Notes: generated by a model not told the origin, from the sequence alone. DNA of 64,000 nucleotides from Nonlabens xiamenensis (GCF_003865345.1 NZ_RMVE01000001.1:372001-436000); one strand, 5' to 3'. Counted from the first letter of the stretch, positions 1 to 9,227 are shown. Numbers and translations: made by a program.

Positions 1-100
1 CGCTTTTAATGTCACCTTCAATAACGGTTCCTTGACCGATTCGATTTTGGGTATTACCAGCCTCCATGGTAGATTTATTATTTTTTTTGTCGTTAAACAT
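1..100 (-). CDS. Bactofilin family protein, N-terminal part only
   Basis: The complement reads from an ATG at 100 into the window edge, giving 33 residues. They begin MFNDKKNNKS and continue NRIGQGTVIEGDIKS, the typical start of a bactofilin, a polymer-forming cytoskeletal protein built from a right-handed beta-helix. Bactofilins form filaments at the inner membrane and organise cell-shape or envelope machinery. The gene begins 14 bp after the stop of the SprE-like gene on the same strand, so the two are probably co-transcribed. Only the first turn of the helix is visible, so the call rests on the characteristic IGxGTxIEGxI pattern. Confidence 0.72.
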   Translation of the reverse strand, partial: MFNDKKNNKSTMEAGNTQNRIGQGTVIEGDIKS

Positions 101-114
101 GATTTATAGGGGAA

Positions 115-2763
115 TTATAACATCTCTTGCTCATATTTATCCAGGTTTTTATGGACCTGAATAATTTTATAGTTTTCTGTCGCCATCGGAATAAATGGAC
201 GGGTCAAATTATACTCGTTTTCTGGTTTGGCCAACAGATCGCCCAATCCCTTGGCACCCATTTTAGAGCTCAATCTGTGTACCACAACCAAAGTTTCTGT
301 CGTACTATAAACATCTTTGGACACCCTTAATCCAAGGTCTTCCGATTGAATGGCTTTTTCCAATAGGCTTACCGTATCATCCAGGGCGTCTTGTTCGGTA
401 TTTTGAAACCTGTACACCAGTTTAAAGTCGGTCAAACCGTTTTCTGGCACAAAAACCTCTGGTATCTTTAAGGCCTCAGCATCATTGACCAGCCCTTGTG
501 CACTCTTTCCTACCTCAGTATTCGGGAAATTCAAGGCTACATAATCAATGCCTTTTTTGTATTCTGCAAAACCGTACAACCTTCCGGCCGCAAAAGCTTT
601 GAGCAATTCGAGTTTGGGCACGATAGGATCGCCACTGAATACATTGGCATAATTCTCCACATTCTTGATCACATAGTCGTAATTCTCCTTTTCATATTCT
701 TTATAGAGCATATTGTACACACCAATAGGGGTCTGGCTCACATCCAATTTACTGTCCGGACTGCGCAAGAGTTGGGCATATCGGGTATCCGGATATTCAT
801 TGATGATCTGGTTTTTAATCGCTTCAGCCTTACTGGTTGTCTCAGGACCTCCATCCCGATAGATCAGATACAGGTTATACAGGGCGGGTAATTTAAGTTT
901 TTCCACCGGGTCATGGGTGAGCAACGTATCAAACCTTTGGATGGCCAGGTCATTACGTTTGAACTTCTCTTTATAAATGACCCCTAATTGATAATAGGCA
1001 AAATCCCTGGAATCGGCGATGCTATCCAGTACGATGCGTCCCTGGGGTAGATCTTTGATATAATACTCGGTAGTAAACTCTGGGCGAACTTCTTCAATCA
1101 GCTCCTCCGTATCCACCAGTTCATCTTCGGATTGTAGGTCTTCTTTTTTGTCTTTGCGCCTCCAGTTGTCCTTCAGCTCACGCTTTCCCCATTTGGCCCG
1201 AAAATCCAATTTTCCTCTTGCCACGGTTTGCTGATTATAAAAATAGAAGCTGCTGGTCGCACCCAGGTTAGATGATGCATTTCTGGGATTTGGTGGCATA
1301 TTACCGCCACTGGGCGGCCCAAAACCTGGGCCTGCAGATCCTCTTCTGGTCGTACTGTTGTTCTGGATTTTAGAAAAAGCGGTTTGAGCTTGAGCGTCTT
1401 TCGCTGCCTGTATTTCAGCTTCACGGGCAATTCGTTCTTCTTCTGCTTTTAACGCATCAATATGCGCCTGATAATAAGTCTGTTGCTGCTCAGGTGTCAT
1501 TGCCAGCACACGGAAGATGCTATCTGCACCGCGCCTCCAGCCCTCATAAAGAATCACATCATCTAGATTTCTCCGTTTTTTACTGACCAAACGGTATTCA
1601 TCCGTACGCTCCTGATATTTAGTGATTGCACTGTCATAATATTTTCCAGCATCCACAAACCTGGATTGATCAAACGAAATTTTCCCCAAGGCTGAATAAT
1701 TGTTGCCCTTCAAATACTCATCGGCTGCTTGTTTTGCCCTTAACGATTTATTGTAATACTGCTTGGCGAGCTCTATGCTATCTTCCCTTTCAAAGTAAAT
1801 GGCCTTACGGGAGTAAATGGCATCCAGCCACGGTCTGTTTTCTCTATTTTCCTCTAGGTCATTGAGCAGGGCCAATAGCTCGGTCTTGCTATCCGTGGAT
1901 TCATCAAAGAGTTTTATTTTTTCAATAAAGGCATTGAGATAATACCGTCTGGGAATCTTGCGGTGCATCTCAATGATCTGGTCGTAATGGGCAAAAGCAC
2001 TGTCCCGTTGACCAGCCTTGGCAAAAAGCTGGGCCGTGATAAATTTATATCTGGCTTGGGTTTCTCTGTTTTTGGTTTGGTTTTCGGCCCGATTCATATA
2101 GACAATCGCGCTATCTACTTGTTCTAGGTTAAGGAATGCTTGTGCCAAAGTTGCGTTGGCTATGGCCAAATCTTCTTTATCAAATTCTTCTTTGGGCGTT
2201 TCCTTAAAGAGTTTACGCAGATTCTTGATGGCGGTCTCGTTGTTGTCCAGACGCATATTGGTCTTTTCCCTCCATACTTTGGCCTGATTGATCTGATCAC
2301 TTTCTGGCATAAATCGAAGCACGTAATTAAATGCTTCGAGTGCAGGTACAAAGCGCTGGTCATAATATCTTGCCTTACCCAATAGCATATAAGCCTCATC
2401 GATCTGCGGATTATACTCCGTTTCATTGATAAGCATGGAGTGTTTTTGTACAGCTTTGACTGCTTTTTCTTCGGCACGCTCAAAATTGGGATCGGCTGCT
2501 TTTTCAGTACCTAACTTAATAGTTTCCTCTACTGTCATGCGCTCTACTGGCAGTACATCCCAGTAATTGTCGCGGTAGGATTGCTCGAGCCCGTCCAGCC
2601 CAGCCTGGAGTGCCAAGTTGCCGTTATATAGAATATTATACTCTGTTCCCACGGCATGTAGATTCCTGCTTAAAAAAGAATTTTTCTTTCGGCTACAGCC
2701 AGCGAGCATAGCCATCAGAAGAAGTAAAATTCCTGTATAGTGGAAAAATTGTTTCAAATACAA
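115..2763 (-). CDS. sprE: TPR-repeat lipoprotein, SprE/PorW-like (type IX secretion and gliding)
   Basis: 882 residues. A lipoprotein signal peptide with lipobox MLAGC (Cys23) is followed by SRKKNSFLSRN and several tetratricopeptide repeats in roughly residues 110-400. A Q/A-rich and Gly/Pro/Asn-rich linker lies at about 440-510, then a second helical region. Size, lipobox and architecture match Flavobacterium SprE and Porphyromonas PorW, outer-membrane-associated lipoproteins needed for type IX secretion and, in gliders, motility. The frame is open only back to a TAG at 2773-2775 and contains no ATG before the signal peptide, so translation must begin at TTG (2763 or 2757). A bactofilin gene follows 14 bp downstream. 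The family call is from remembered sequence features, not a search. Confidence 0.78.
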   Translation of the reverse strand: MYLKQFFHYTGILLLLMAMLAGCSRKKNSFLSRNLHAVGTEYNILYNGNLALQAGLDGLEQSYRDNYWDVLPVERMTVEETIKLGTEKAADPNFERAEEKAVKAVQKHSMLINETEYNPQIDEAYMLLGKARYYDQRFVPALEAFNYVLRFMPESDQINQAKVWREKTNMRLDNNETAIKNLRKLFKETPKEEFDKEDLAIANATLAQAFLNLEQVDSAIVYMNRAENQTKNRETQARYKFITAQLFAKAGQRDSAFAHYDQIIEMHRKIPRRYYLNAFIEKIKLFDESTDSKTELLALLNDLEENRENRPWLDAIYSRKAIYFEREDSIELAKQYYNKSLRAKQAADEYLKGNNYSALGKISFDQSRFVDAGKYYDSAITKYQERTDEYRLVSKKRRNLDDVILYEGWRRGADSIFRVLAMTPEQQQTYYQAHIDALKAEEERIAREAEIQAAKDAQAQTAFSKIQNNSTTRRGSAGPGFGPPSGGNMPPNPRNASSNLGATSSFYFYNQQTVARGKLDFRAKWGKRELKDNWRRKDKKEDLQSEDELVDTEELIEEVRPEFTTEYYIKDLPQGRIVLDSIADSRDFAYYQLGVIYKEKFKRNDLAIQRFDTLLTHDPVEKLKLPALYNLYLIYRDGGPETTSKAEAIKNQIINEYPDTRYAQLLRSPDSKLDVSQTPIGVYNMLYKEYEKENYDYVIKNVENYANVFSGDPIVPKLELLKAFAAGRLYGFAEYKKGIDYVALNFPNTEVGKSAQGLVNDAEALKIPEVFVPENGLTDFKLVYRFQNTEQDALDDTVSLLEKAIQSEDLGLRVSKDVYSTTETLVVVHRLSSKMGAKGLGDLLAKPENEYNLTRPFIPMATENYKIIQVHKNLDKYEQEML

Positions 2764-2888
2764 TGCTTTAGACTAGAGTACATAACTTCACATACCCCAT
2801 AGATATTGTGAAAGTTGGTAAAAATAAGGATTTTTTACAGGAGCGCTTTCGCCTTGAGCAAAACAAATCTGCATCCCGCTCTACCACT

Positions 2889-3122
2889 TTATTCAAACAT
2901 ATACGGTTTCTTCAGAAAGATGGACCTGAGCCCATATTTTCTTCCATCGGGTGATTCCTCGGCATAAGGTTTTGGGGCGAGGATCATCGCTGAAGCAATA
3001 GGTATAATGGTAGTCCATAATGTAGGATCGACTACCCATGAAACAGCAATGAACCTCACGATCAAAAAAATAGCAGTGAAACACAAACCGTAGATCAAAA
3101 AAGCCTTGATTTTAGGACTCAT
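2889..3122 (-). CDS. Small two-helix membrane protein of unknown function
   Basis: 77 residues with two hydrophobic segments (about residues 5-24 and 30-48) and a basic, soluble tail ending KKPYMFE. I do not recognise a family. The ATG at 3122 is chosen over an in-frame TTG at 3140 because a perfect flavobacterial -7 box (complement of 3138-3145, TACCTTTG) lies 15 nt upstream of the ATG and overlaps the TTG. It sits between the ABC transporter genes and the SprE-like gene, all on the same strand but with gaps above 100 bp, so it is probably a separate transcript. Confidence 0.6.
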   Translation of the reverse strand: MSPKIKAFLIYGLCFTAIFLIVRFIAVSWVVDPTLWTTIIPIASAMILAPKPYAEESPDGRKYGLRSIFLKKPYMFE

Positions 3123-3137
3123 AATTGGATTTTGGCC

Positions 3138-3145
3138 CAAAGGTA
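3138..3145 (-). promoter_or_regulatory. -7 promoter box (TACCTTTG)
   Basis: Exact match to the flavobacterial/Bacteroides TAnnTTTG -7 consensus on the minus strand, 15 nt upstream of the ATG at 3122. No TTG was found at the usual 17-23 nt spacing. Confidence 0.5.
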
Positions 3146-3284
3146 ATCAGAACCAACACAGCGTTCGTGGAAAAGCCATAGATTTTTGACCTTTATGTTA
3201 GAATCCATTGATACAATTGATCATTGCCTGGTTTACTTTCAACAACTCTAAACCATAACCTCTTCTAAGACAATGACGGTCTAA

Positions 3285-4022
3285 TTACTCTTCTTCTGCA
3301 GCGGCTACTTGGGCATAATTTTCAGATATGCCTTTAAAATAGGTTTCCAACTCGTTAAAAGTACCAGCTGTTTTTTCCTTGTCCAGTACTACTTTGCCCT
3401 TTTCCAACAGTACAACCCGCTGGGTGACCTCGGTTACATGCTGCAGGTCGTGACTAGAGACCAGAACGGTAGTATTGGCATCCTCGGCCAATTTTTTAAT
3501 GATGGTCTTTAACCTGATTTGGGTGGATGGATCCAGGTTGGCAAATGGCTCGTCCAATATGATCACCTCAGGATTACCGATTAGCGCGGCTACGATACCT
3601 ACTTTCTTTTGGTTACCCTTGGAGAGGTCACGCAGGTATTTTTTTTGTCCTATCGCCTCACCGTTAAAAAAGTTGGCATATTCATCCATCATGGCATCGA
3701 TATCGGCCTTGTTTTGTCCACGCAACTCACCGATAAAATAGAAATATTCCTCTGGTGTTAAATACCCGATCAGGAAGCTCTCATCCACAAAAGCACTGGT
3801 AAATGGTTTCCATTCTTCACTTTTATTCACCTGTATCTCATTATTTAAAATGTGGCCGGATGAAGGTTGGATCAGGTCCAATAACAAAGAAAACAAGGTA
3901 GTTTTACCAGCACCGTTGTTTCCTACCAGTCCGACAGCCTGTCCTTTAGGAATTTCGAGGTGCTCGATATCAAGCACTGGAACTCCATTATATTTTTTTG
4001 AGAGTTGGTTAATAGTGATCAT
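3285..4022 (-). CDS. ABC transporter ATP-binding protein
   Basis: 245 residues with all the landmarks of an ABC ATPase: Walker A GNNGAGKTT near residue 35, signature LSKGNQKKVG near 134, Walker B VIILDEPF near 154, and the switch histidine in VSSHDLQHV near 190. The class resembles export or ABC-2-type ATPases. It lies 57 bp downstream of the integral membrane gene at 4080-5564 on the same strand, which is probably its permease partner. The C-terminal tail is acidic (AAAEEE). The substrate cannot be deduced. Confidence 0.88.
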   Translation of the reverse strand: MITINQLSKKYNGVPVLDIEHLEIPKGQAVGLVGNNGAGKTTLFSLLLDLIQPSSGHILNNEIQVNKSEEWKPFTSAFVDESFLIGYLTPEEYFYFIGELRGQNKADIDAMMDEYANFFNGEAIGQKKYLRDLSKGNQKKVGIVAALIGNPEVIILDEPFANLDPSTQIRLKTIIKKLAEDANTTVLVSSHDLQHVTEVTQRVVLLEKGKVVLDKEKTAGTFNELETYFKGISENYAQVAAAEEE

Positions 4023-4079
4023 AATTGAATGTTTTTGAAATATGGAATGGTTTGAAAACCTGAATAATGCGTGTTGAAA

Positions 4080-5564
4080 TCAGTCCTTTTGTGCATAAGC
4101 GGCGATAGTGTCGTATTTCTCGTTTTTATAAATGGACTCAATCAAAGTAAATATCCGATTCCTAAACAACAAGCCCAAAAGCCCAGTAACGGCAATAGCA
4201 ATAAAGCCAGCTGCGCTATTGATGGTTAAAGCAAAGGCATAGTAAATCAATACGGGCAGTATCATCTTGGGGATGATTAACAGCAAGGTTTTGGCATTGA
4301 AGGCTTTACTATCGCCAAACGCCTTCTTATTACTGGTCAGGTCGATGGGTGTTTTGACATAAGCACCTCCCAACAACACTACCGAAGAATTAAAGCCAAT
4401 GTTGTAGACTGCACCGGCCAAAACGGCATACAGCCAATCCCATCCAAAATACACGTACCAAAGACTCAATACCGTACTGATAGCAGTCACGATCACCATC
4501 AGCCACCATTTGCTCAGTAAGAAATCGCGATAGGGAATATTCTGGCTCATCATCAATTTGTAATAACTGCTATCCCATGATGGTACTAGACCACCAAAAC
4601 TGAACAGAAACCCACCCGTACAAAATAAGGCGGCAAATATTTTCCCGAAATTGCTGTCTCCGTAAACTCCAGCAACAAAAAACAGACCATAGAAAATGAA
4701 GAGGAATCCCATGATAAAGGTTGTTCGTGCACGTTTATTTCTCTTGATAAGTTTGATATCGTTTTTGAGATAGGTAGATATATTACCGAAACGATTTAGA
4801 AAATCCAGATTTTCTGTTTTGGCTTCCTCGGCTTTGGTGCTCAGTCCAGCGTCTAGGTACAATTGGCTGAGGAAGTATCTGTAGGCGATCACTCCCAATA
4901 CCACTGCCGTGATTACTGGAATCACAAAGCTCCAGGCCTGCTCATAAAAGAAGTCAAAGATGGGTTGGGTATAAATCGTGATATCAAATAAACCGTAATA
5001 TTGAGCTACCGCCGCCATCACCACCAAAGCCGCCACAGGATAAAACACCTTATTCAGGTTATTTAAAAAGATATTGAGGAAATTGAGAGAGAGTGTGATC
5101 CCTAACATGGCCATATGCCAACTGATCACCCCCATGGGATCATAACCTTGAAATAGCAATACTACACTAAAGGGAATAAAGAAAAATCCAGGTAAGAGGT
5201 TAAAGAAAGAAATTACGGTCTTTAACAGGGCATATTGCACGATTTTACCTTTGGTAAAGGGAAGATATAGCAGTGGTTTGATATTGGCCACTGGCATTTT
5301 TTGGATCATGAATCTAAAAAACAAGTCCATGAAAAACCAGTAGATCATGAATCGATTCACGATGTCCAGCGGATTTGCCGCCTGGATTTTTCCGTCTTCG
5401 ATTAAATTTTCCAGGAGAAAAAAACTACCTGCCCCTAACCCAGCTGCTTCTACGAGCAAAAGAAAGGCAAAAAAACCAATAAATATTTTGAAGGCGATGT
5501 TTTGTTTAAAGGCCGCAGCCCTAAAAAAACTCTTCCATTCCAGATTGAAAAAATGTTTGATCAT
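4080..5564 (-). CDS. ABC-2-type integral membrane permease (DUF5687-like)
   Basis: 494 residues with about ten to twelve hydrophobic segments and a charged cytoplasmic loop at about 245-280 (KAEEAKTENLDFLNR). There is no signal peptide. The N-terminus, MIKHFFNLEWKSFFRA, resembles Bacteroidetes proteins annotated DUF5687, which are encoded next to an ABC ATPase, as here. I infer it is the membrane half of the transporter whose ATPase is encoded at 3285-4022. The DUF assignment is from memory; the membrane topology and pairing are visible in the sequence. Confidence 0.7.
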   Translation of the reverse strand: MIKHFFNLEWKSFFRAAAFKQNIAFKIFIGFFAFLLLVEAAGLGAGSFFLLENLIEDGKIQAANPLDIVNRFMIYWFFMDLFFRFMIQKMPVANIKPLLYLPFTKGKIVQYALLKTVISFFNLLPGFFFIPFSVVLLFQGYDPMGVISWHMAMLGITLSLNFLNIFLNNLNKVFYPVAALVVMAAVAQYYGLFDITIYTQPIFDFFYEQAWSFVIPVITAVVLGVIAYRYFLSQLYLDAGLSTKAEEAKTENLDFLNRFGNISTYLKNDIKLIKRNKRARTTFIMGFLFIFYGLFFVAGVYGDSNFGKIFAALFCTGGFLFSFGGLVPSWDSSYYKLMMSQNIPYRDFLLSKWWLMVIVTAISTVLSLWYVYFGWDWLYAVLAGAVYNIGFNSSVVLLGGAYVKTPIDLTSNKKAFGDSKAFNAKTLLLIIPKMILPVLIYYAFALTINSAAGFIAIAVTGLLGLLFRNRIFTLIESIYKNEKYDTIAAYAQKD

Positions 5565-5654
5565 GTTGGGTAGTTTGTCCTATGAGTAATATGTATGGAG
5601 AAAATGTTACAAGAATATTTCCTTTCTTATTTTTACCGCCCTAAAAATAGTGCA

Positions 5655-6698
5655 ATGATCTTTCATCACCTGAGCATCAAACAAGTCACAAAAGTCACTT
5701 CCCTGGCCGTAGAAATCGTCTTCGATATCCCCAATGATTTGACCGCAGATTTTTCTTATAAGGCAGGTCAATATCTGACGCTTAAAGCTACAGTAAATGG
5801 ACAAGAAGTGCGCAGGGCCTATTCTATTTCCAGCGCACCCCATGAAGCAGAGCTAAAAGTTGTAGTTAAGGCAGTGGAACACGGTCTTTTTTCCAATCAC
5901 GCCATGACACTCAGAGCTGGTGATCAGATAGAGGTGGCTACACCAGACGGGCTTTTTATACACGAAAACAGCTCCAGCCCAGCCAATTATTTGATGGTGG
6001 CTGCCGGTAGTGGAATTACTCCTATTACTTCGATGGTCAAGCATATTTTGTACACCGAGCCTGAAAGCAATGTGGCATTGATATATGGGAACCAATCAGT
6101 AGCACAGACCATATATTATGAACAATTTAATGATCTAAAAGACCAATACAATGAGCGTTTCCACCTGCAATACTGTTTTTCCAGGGAAGATCGAGATGAG
6201 GCTCTTTTTGGAAGGGTTAGTAAAGGCAACCTTAATTATTTTCTAAAGCAAAAACTGGAGGGTATCGCTTTCGCGAAAGCGTACCTATGTGGCCCTGAGG
6301 AAATGATCACAATGACGACTAACAACCTGACCGAAAAGGAAGTGCTGGCCAAAGAGGACATCAAATTTGAACTCTTTACCACTACAGACAACAAATTGGA
6401 AATCAAAGAAGATGGACATTTGAGTGAGCTGACCGTGATTTTGGATGATGAAACGCATTCTCTGACCCTCAAAAGGGATGAAAACCTACTGGATGTGATG
6501 CTTAAAAATGACATTGATGCACCATACAGTTGTCAGGGCGGAATTTGTAGTTCCTGTATTTGTCAAATTGAGGAAGGAAGTGCAGATATGGCCAAAAACT
6601 CAATTTTGACCGATAGCGAAATTGAAGAAGGACTCACCTTGGCTTGCCAGGCCTATCCGACCAGTGCCAAAATCAAAATCAATTTTGACGAGGTTTAA
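5655..6698 (+). CDS. Ferredoxin-NADP reductase-like oxidoreductase with C-terminal 2Fe-2S domain (PaaE-like)
   Basis: 347 residues. The FAD-binding motif RAYSIS is at about 54-59, the NAD(P)-binding segment AAGSGITP at about 116-122, and the distal CGPEEM motif follows. A plant-type 2Fe-2S domain ends the protein with ligands C293-x4-C298-x2-C301 and C331. This is the arrangement of phenylacetyl-CoA epoxidase reductase PaaE and related electron-transfer flavoproteins; no paa oxygenase genes are nearby, so the acceptor is unknown. An in-frame ATG at 5595 would add 20 residues. I prefer 5655 because a near-consensus -7 box (TATTTTTA, 5628-5635) lies 19 nt upstream of it. An iterated palindrome (6267-6280) encodes AFAKA just before CGPEE. 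Confidence 0.88.
   Translation: MIFHHLSIKQVTKVTSLAVEIVFDIPNDLTADFSYKAGQYLTLKATVNGQEVRRAYSISSAPHEAELKVVVKAVEHGLFSNHAMTLRAGDQIEVATPDGLFIHENSSSPANYLMVAAGSGITPITSMVKHILYTEPESNVALIYGNQSVAQTIYYEQFNDLKDQYNERFHLQYCFSREDRDEALFGRVSKGNLNYFLKQKLEGIAFAKAYLCGPEEMITMTTNNLTEKEVLAKEDIKFELFTTTDNKLEIKEDGHLSELTVILDDETHSLTLKRDENLLDVMLKNDIDAPYSCQGGICSSCICQIEEGSADMAKNSILTDSEIEEGLTLACQAYPTSAKIKINFDEV
6267..6280. repeat. Iterated palindrome GCTTTCGCGAAAGC, in reductase (AFAKA)
   Basis: Perfect copy, extended to 16 bp with flanking C/G. Codes for AFAKA. Confidence 0.95.
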
Positions 6699-6716
6699 TC
6701 GGCACGACATTTAGAT

Positions 6717-6842
6717 TCAAGCATTATTTTTCAAGAGTATCGCCATGGTGTTGCTCTTCTGGGCGATAATTGTCAATTTGTTTTGAATTTGATGGATGCT
6801 TTGTCCCTTTTGACGTACGCGTTTAATAATCAAATACACCAT
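6717..6842 (-). pseudogene. Open frame that may be the displaced 3' part of the small gene at 6893-7108
   Basis: From an ATG at 6842 the complement gives 41 residues (MVYLIIKRVRQ onward), basic and amphipathic, ending at TGA 6717-6719. The frame is open upstream to 6908. It fills the gap between the reductase stop and the small gene and looks like plausible protein, but the absence of a start near the 5' end suggests either a frameshifted gene or chance. Confidence 0.25.
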
Positions 6843-6892
6843 ATTTCTTCCCAGTAACAAGTCTAACCAACTCCTGTCTTGGTTGCGATACG

Positions 6893-7108
6893 TTATATAA
6901 CTCTTACCTCAACTAACGAGATTGTTGGCACGGCTTCTAAGACTTCTTTCAGTAACAAATCTTGATGGTTCTCAGCCTGTAAGGTAAGTTGCTCCATTTT
7001 TGCTTGGTGCAGTTCGATATAATCTTCTGGTCGACCAAAAACCTGGTGATGTTCTGGAAAGGAGGCGATCATTTCCAGTGAGCGTATCAATTGTTGGTTG
7101 GTTTTCAT
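6893..7108 (-). CDS. Small hypothetical protein, possibly the front of a frameshifted gene
   Basis: 71 residues, soluble, Glu/Gln/Leu-rich and probably helical, starting [13 protein letters not shown]. No family recognised. It is divergent from the CoA-transferase operon. A TAATTTTG box (complement of 7113-7120) sits only 4 nt from the ATG, unlike the 15-25 nt seen elsewhere. A second open frame of 63 codons without an early ATG continues on the same strand in another phase down to a TGA at 6717-6719. A single indel near 6900 would join the two into one protein of about 130 residues. Treat as a tentative gene. Confidence 0.4.
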   Translation of the reverse strand: MKTNQQLIRSLEMIASFPEHHQVFGRPEDYIELHQAKMEQLTLQAENHQDLLLKEVLEAVPTISLVEVRVI

Positions 7109-7179
7109 ACGGCAAAATTATGGTGCTCGCACGATCTAGCTCTATTATTTGCCGTATTTTTAAGGCAAACAAGTTTTAT

Positions 7180-7881
7180 ATGATCAATAGAACCGTGAAA
7201 GACGTAGCCCAAGCTACAGAAGGAGTTCAGGATGGCATGACCTTGATGGTTGGTGGATTCGGGCTTTCGGGAATACCTGAAAATAGCATTGCCCAATTGG
7301 TGAAGTTGGGGGTGACCGATCTCACCTGCATTTCCAACAATGCTGGGGTCGATGATTTTGGATTGGGATTGTTATTGCAGAAGAAACAAATCAAGAAAAT
7401 GATTTCGTCCTATGTGGGAGAAAACGATGAATTTGAAAGACAGATGCTCAGTGGCGAGCTGGAGGTAGAACTGATTCCTCAAGGGACACTTGCCGAGCGC
7501 TGCAGGGCCGCGCAAGCCGGAATTCCTGCCTTTTATACTCCAGCAGGATACGGTACCGAGGTTGCCGAGGGAAAGGAAGAAAGAAGCTTTGACGGGAAAC
7601 CACATATTTTAGAAAAAGCCTTTAAAGCAGACTTTGCTTTTGTCAAGGCCTGGAAAGGTGACGAAGCGGGCAACCTGATTTTCAAAGGGACCGCTCGTAA
7701 TTTTAATCCAGTAATGTGCGGTGCAGCCACCATTACTGTTGCCGAAGTAGAAGAACTGGTTCCCGCTGGAGAGCTTGATCCCAATCAAATCCACATTCCT
7801 GGAATTTTTGTAAAACGTATCTTCCAGGGGGAACGCTATGAAAAACGAATAGAACAACGAACCACCAGAAAACGCGCCTAG
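7180..7881 (+). CDS. scoA: 3-oxoacid CoA-transferase subunit A
   Basis: 233 residues. The N-terminus has the family-typical [16 protein letters not shown] and later [15 protein letters not shown], both characteristic of the A subunit of succinyl-CoA:3-ketoacid CoA-transferases. With subunit B it transfers CoA between succinyl-CoA and acetoacetate-type acids in ketone-body or amino-acid catabolism. The frame extends upstream, but homologous sequence begins at [10 protein letters not shown] near-consensus -7 box (TATTTTTA, 7155-7162) lies 17 nt before this ATG. Subunit B follows after 2 bp. Confidence 0.92.
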   Translation: MINRTVKDVAQATEGVQDGMTLMVGGFGLSGIPENSIAQLVKLGVTDLTCISNNAGVDDFGLGLLLQKKQIKKMISSYVGENDEFERQMLSGELEVELIPQGTLAERCRAAQAGIPAFYTPAGYGTEVAEGKEERSFDGKPHILEKAFKADFAFVKAWKGDEAGNLIFKGTARNFNPVMCGAATITVAEVEELVPAGELDPNQIHIPGIFVKRIFQGERYEKRIEQRTTRKRA

Positions 7882-7883
7882 AC

Positions 7884-8537
7884 ATGTTGACTAAAGAACA
7901 AATCGCACAAAGAATATCAAAAGAAGTCAAAGATGGTTACTATGTCAATTTGGGTATTGGTATCCCGACACTGGTAGCCAATTATGTACCGGAAGGTATA
8001 GACGTGGAATTCCAATCAGAAAATGGCGTTCTGGGCATGGGGCCTTTTCCTTTTGAAGGAGAAGAGGATCCAGATATTATCAATGCCGGAAAGCAGACCA
8101 TTACTACCTTACCTGGTGCCAGTTTTTTTGACAGCGCTACCAGTTTCGGTATGATCAGGGGGCAACATGTAGATCTCACCATTTTGGGCGCCATGGAAGT
8201 TGCTGAAAATGGAGATATCGCCAATTGGAAAATACCTGGAAAAATGGTCAAAGGGATGGGTGGCGCAATGGACCTGGTAGCCAGTGCAGAAAACATCATC
8301 GTTGCCATGATGCATACCAATCGCGCCGGAGCCTCCAAGCTACTCAAACAATGCACCCTACCTCTGACTGGTGTGAACTGTATTACCAAAGTTGTAACCA
8401 ATATGGCGGTTCTAGAGATTACTGACCGCGGATTCAAATTATTAGAGCGCGCACCTGGTGTGAGCGTAGAAGATATCAAAGCTGCTACAGAAGGCACCTT
8501 GATCGTGGAAGGGGAAATCCCTGAAATGAATTTTTAG
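7884..8537 (+). CDS. scoB: 3-oxoacid CoA-transferase subunit B
   Basis: 217 residues. The SENG motif (in FQSENGVLGMGP, near residue 51) carries the catalytic glutamate that forms the glutamyl-CoA thioester in family I CoA-transferases. GGAMDLV further on is also typical of subunit B. It starts 2 bp after subunit A, so the two are translationally linked, and the M23-domain gene starts 3 bp after its stop. It works as a heteromer with the A subunit in the cytoplasm. Substrate specificity (acetoacetate versus other 3-oxoacids) cannot be fixed from sequence alone. Confidence 0.93.
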   Translation: MLTKEQIAQRISKEVKDGYYVNLGIGIPTLVANYVPEGIDVEFQSENGVLGMGPFPFEGEEDPDIINAGKQTITTLPGASFFDSATSFGMIRGQHVDLTILGAMEVAENGDIANWKIPGKMVKGMGGAMDLVASAENIIVAMMHTNRAGASKLLKQCTLPLTGVNCITKVVTNMAVLEITDRGFKLLERAPGVSVEDIKAATEGTLIVEGEIPEMNF

Positions 8538-8540
8538 TAG

Positions 8541-9188
8541 ATGGCGATTACACCATTAATTGATCCCCAATACCAGAGCGAAGATTATTTCCCCATTGAC
8601 CTTTCTGTAAACAATCCGTATTGGGATGAATGTGATGTAGGCAATATTGATGTTTTTGATGCTTATCTTCAACGTAAACGACAGGAAACCGGAAGTTTTG
8701 TAGCCTATGGTGGCTATCTGGAGCAACGAGCCCTCTACCGCCAGTCAGCTAGATTCCAAGAGGGTTTGGTGAGAGATACACATCTGGGACTTGACCTGTG
8801 GGCACCGGCGGGAACAACAGTACATGCTTTAATGGATGGTGAAATTCACAGCTTTGCGGACAATAATGACCCAGGCAATTACGGTCCTACCTTGATCCTG
8901 AAACACAATTGGCGAGGCCAACCTCTTTATAGTTTGTATGGTCATTTAAGCAAAAAAGACCTTTCAAGCTGGGAAGTAGGTGCTAGCTTTCGCGAAAGCG
9001 ATATTATCGCACATCTGGGAACAGCGGAAGAAAATGGTGGTTATTCTCCTCACCTTCATTTTCAGGTAATGACAGATATGCTGGAATATCATGGTGATTT
9101 TCCTGGTGTAGCGGCTGCTTCCGAATTAAGATTCTACAAAGGTCTGGTCCTGGATCCCCTCCACTTTTTGTTTCCAGATCATGGCTAG
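8541..9188 (+). CDS. M23-family (LytM-like) peptidase domain protein
   Basis: 215 residues. The core HLGLDLWAPAGTTVHA, YGHLS and HLHFQV motifs are those of lysostaphin/LytM metallopeptidases: His and Asp ligands in HLGLD, then HxH (HLH near residue 172). There is no signal peptide and no membrane anchor, which is unusual for a cell-wall hydrolase. It may be cytoplasmic or a duplicated domain recruited elsewhere. The gene begins 3 bp after scoB and is probably in the same transcript. The iterated palindrome at 8986-8999 encodes the FRES of GASFRESD between the YGHLS and HLHFQ motifs. Confidence 0.82.
   Translation: MAITPLIDPQYQSEDYFPIDLSVNNPYWDECDVGNIDVFDAYLQRKRQETGSFVAYGGYLEQRALYRQSARFQEGLVRDTHLGLDLWAPAGTTVHALMDGEIHSFADNNDPGNYGPTLILKHNWRGQPLYSLYGHLSKKDLSSWEVGASFRESDIIAHLGTAEENGGYSPHLHFQVMTDMLEYHGDFPGVAAASELRFYKGLVLDPLHFLFPDHG
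8986..8999. repeat. Iterated palindrome, in M23 gene (FRES)
   Basis: Perfect 14-bp copy, flanked by A and G. Confidence 0.95.
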
Positions 9189-9201
9189 TGGTCATTTTGG
9201 T

Positions 9202-9209
9202 TATCTTTG
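9202..9209 (+). promoter_or_regulatory. -7 promoter box (TATCTTTG) for the UXS gene
   Basis: Exact TAnnTTTG match 18 nt upstream of the ATG at 9228. No TTG lies at the 17-23 nt spacing, so only the -7 element is supported. Confidence 0.5.
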
Positions 9210-9227
9210 GCCACAGATCATTTCCTG

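Noticed and set aside
2840-2860. Half palindrome GCGCTTTCGCCTTGAGC
   Set aside because: Only one half of the iterated palindrome is present, so it is not counted as a copy. A similar half site lies at 51054-51062.
2893-3084. Alternative frame inside the small membrane gene
   Set aside because: It is a shadow in another frame of 2889-3122, with no promoter and with a Cys/Trp-rich composition unlike real proteins.
7982-8497. 171-codon open frame opposite scoB
   Set aside because: Antisense to a clear CoA-transferase subunit; its open frame follows from codon use in scoB.
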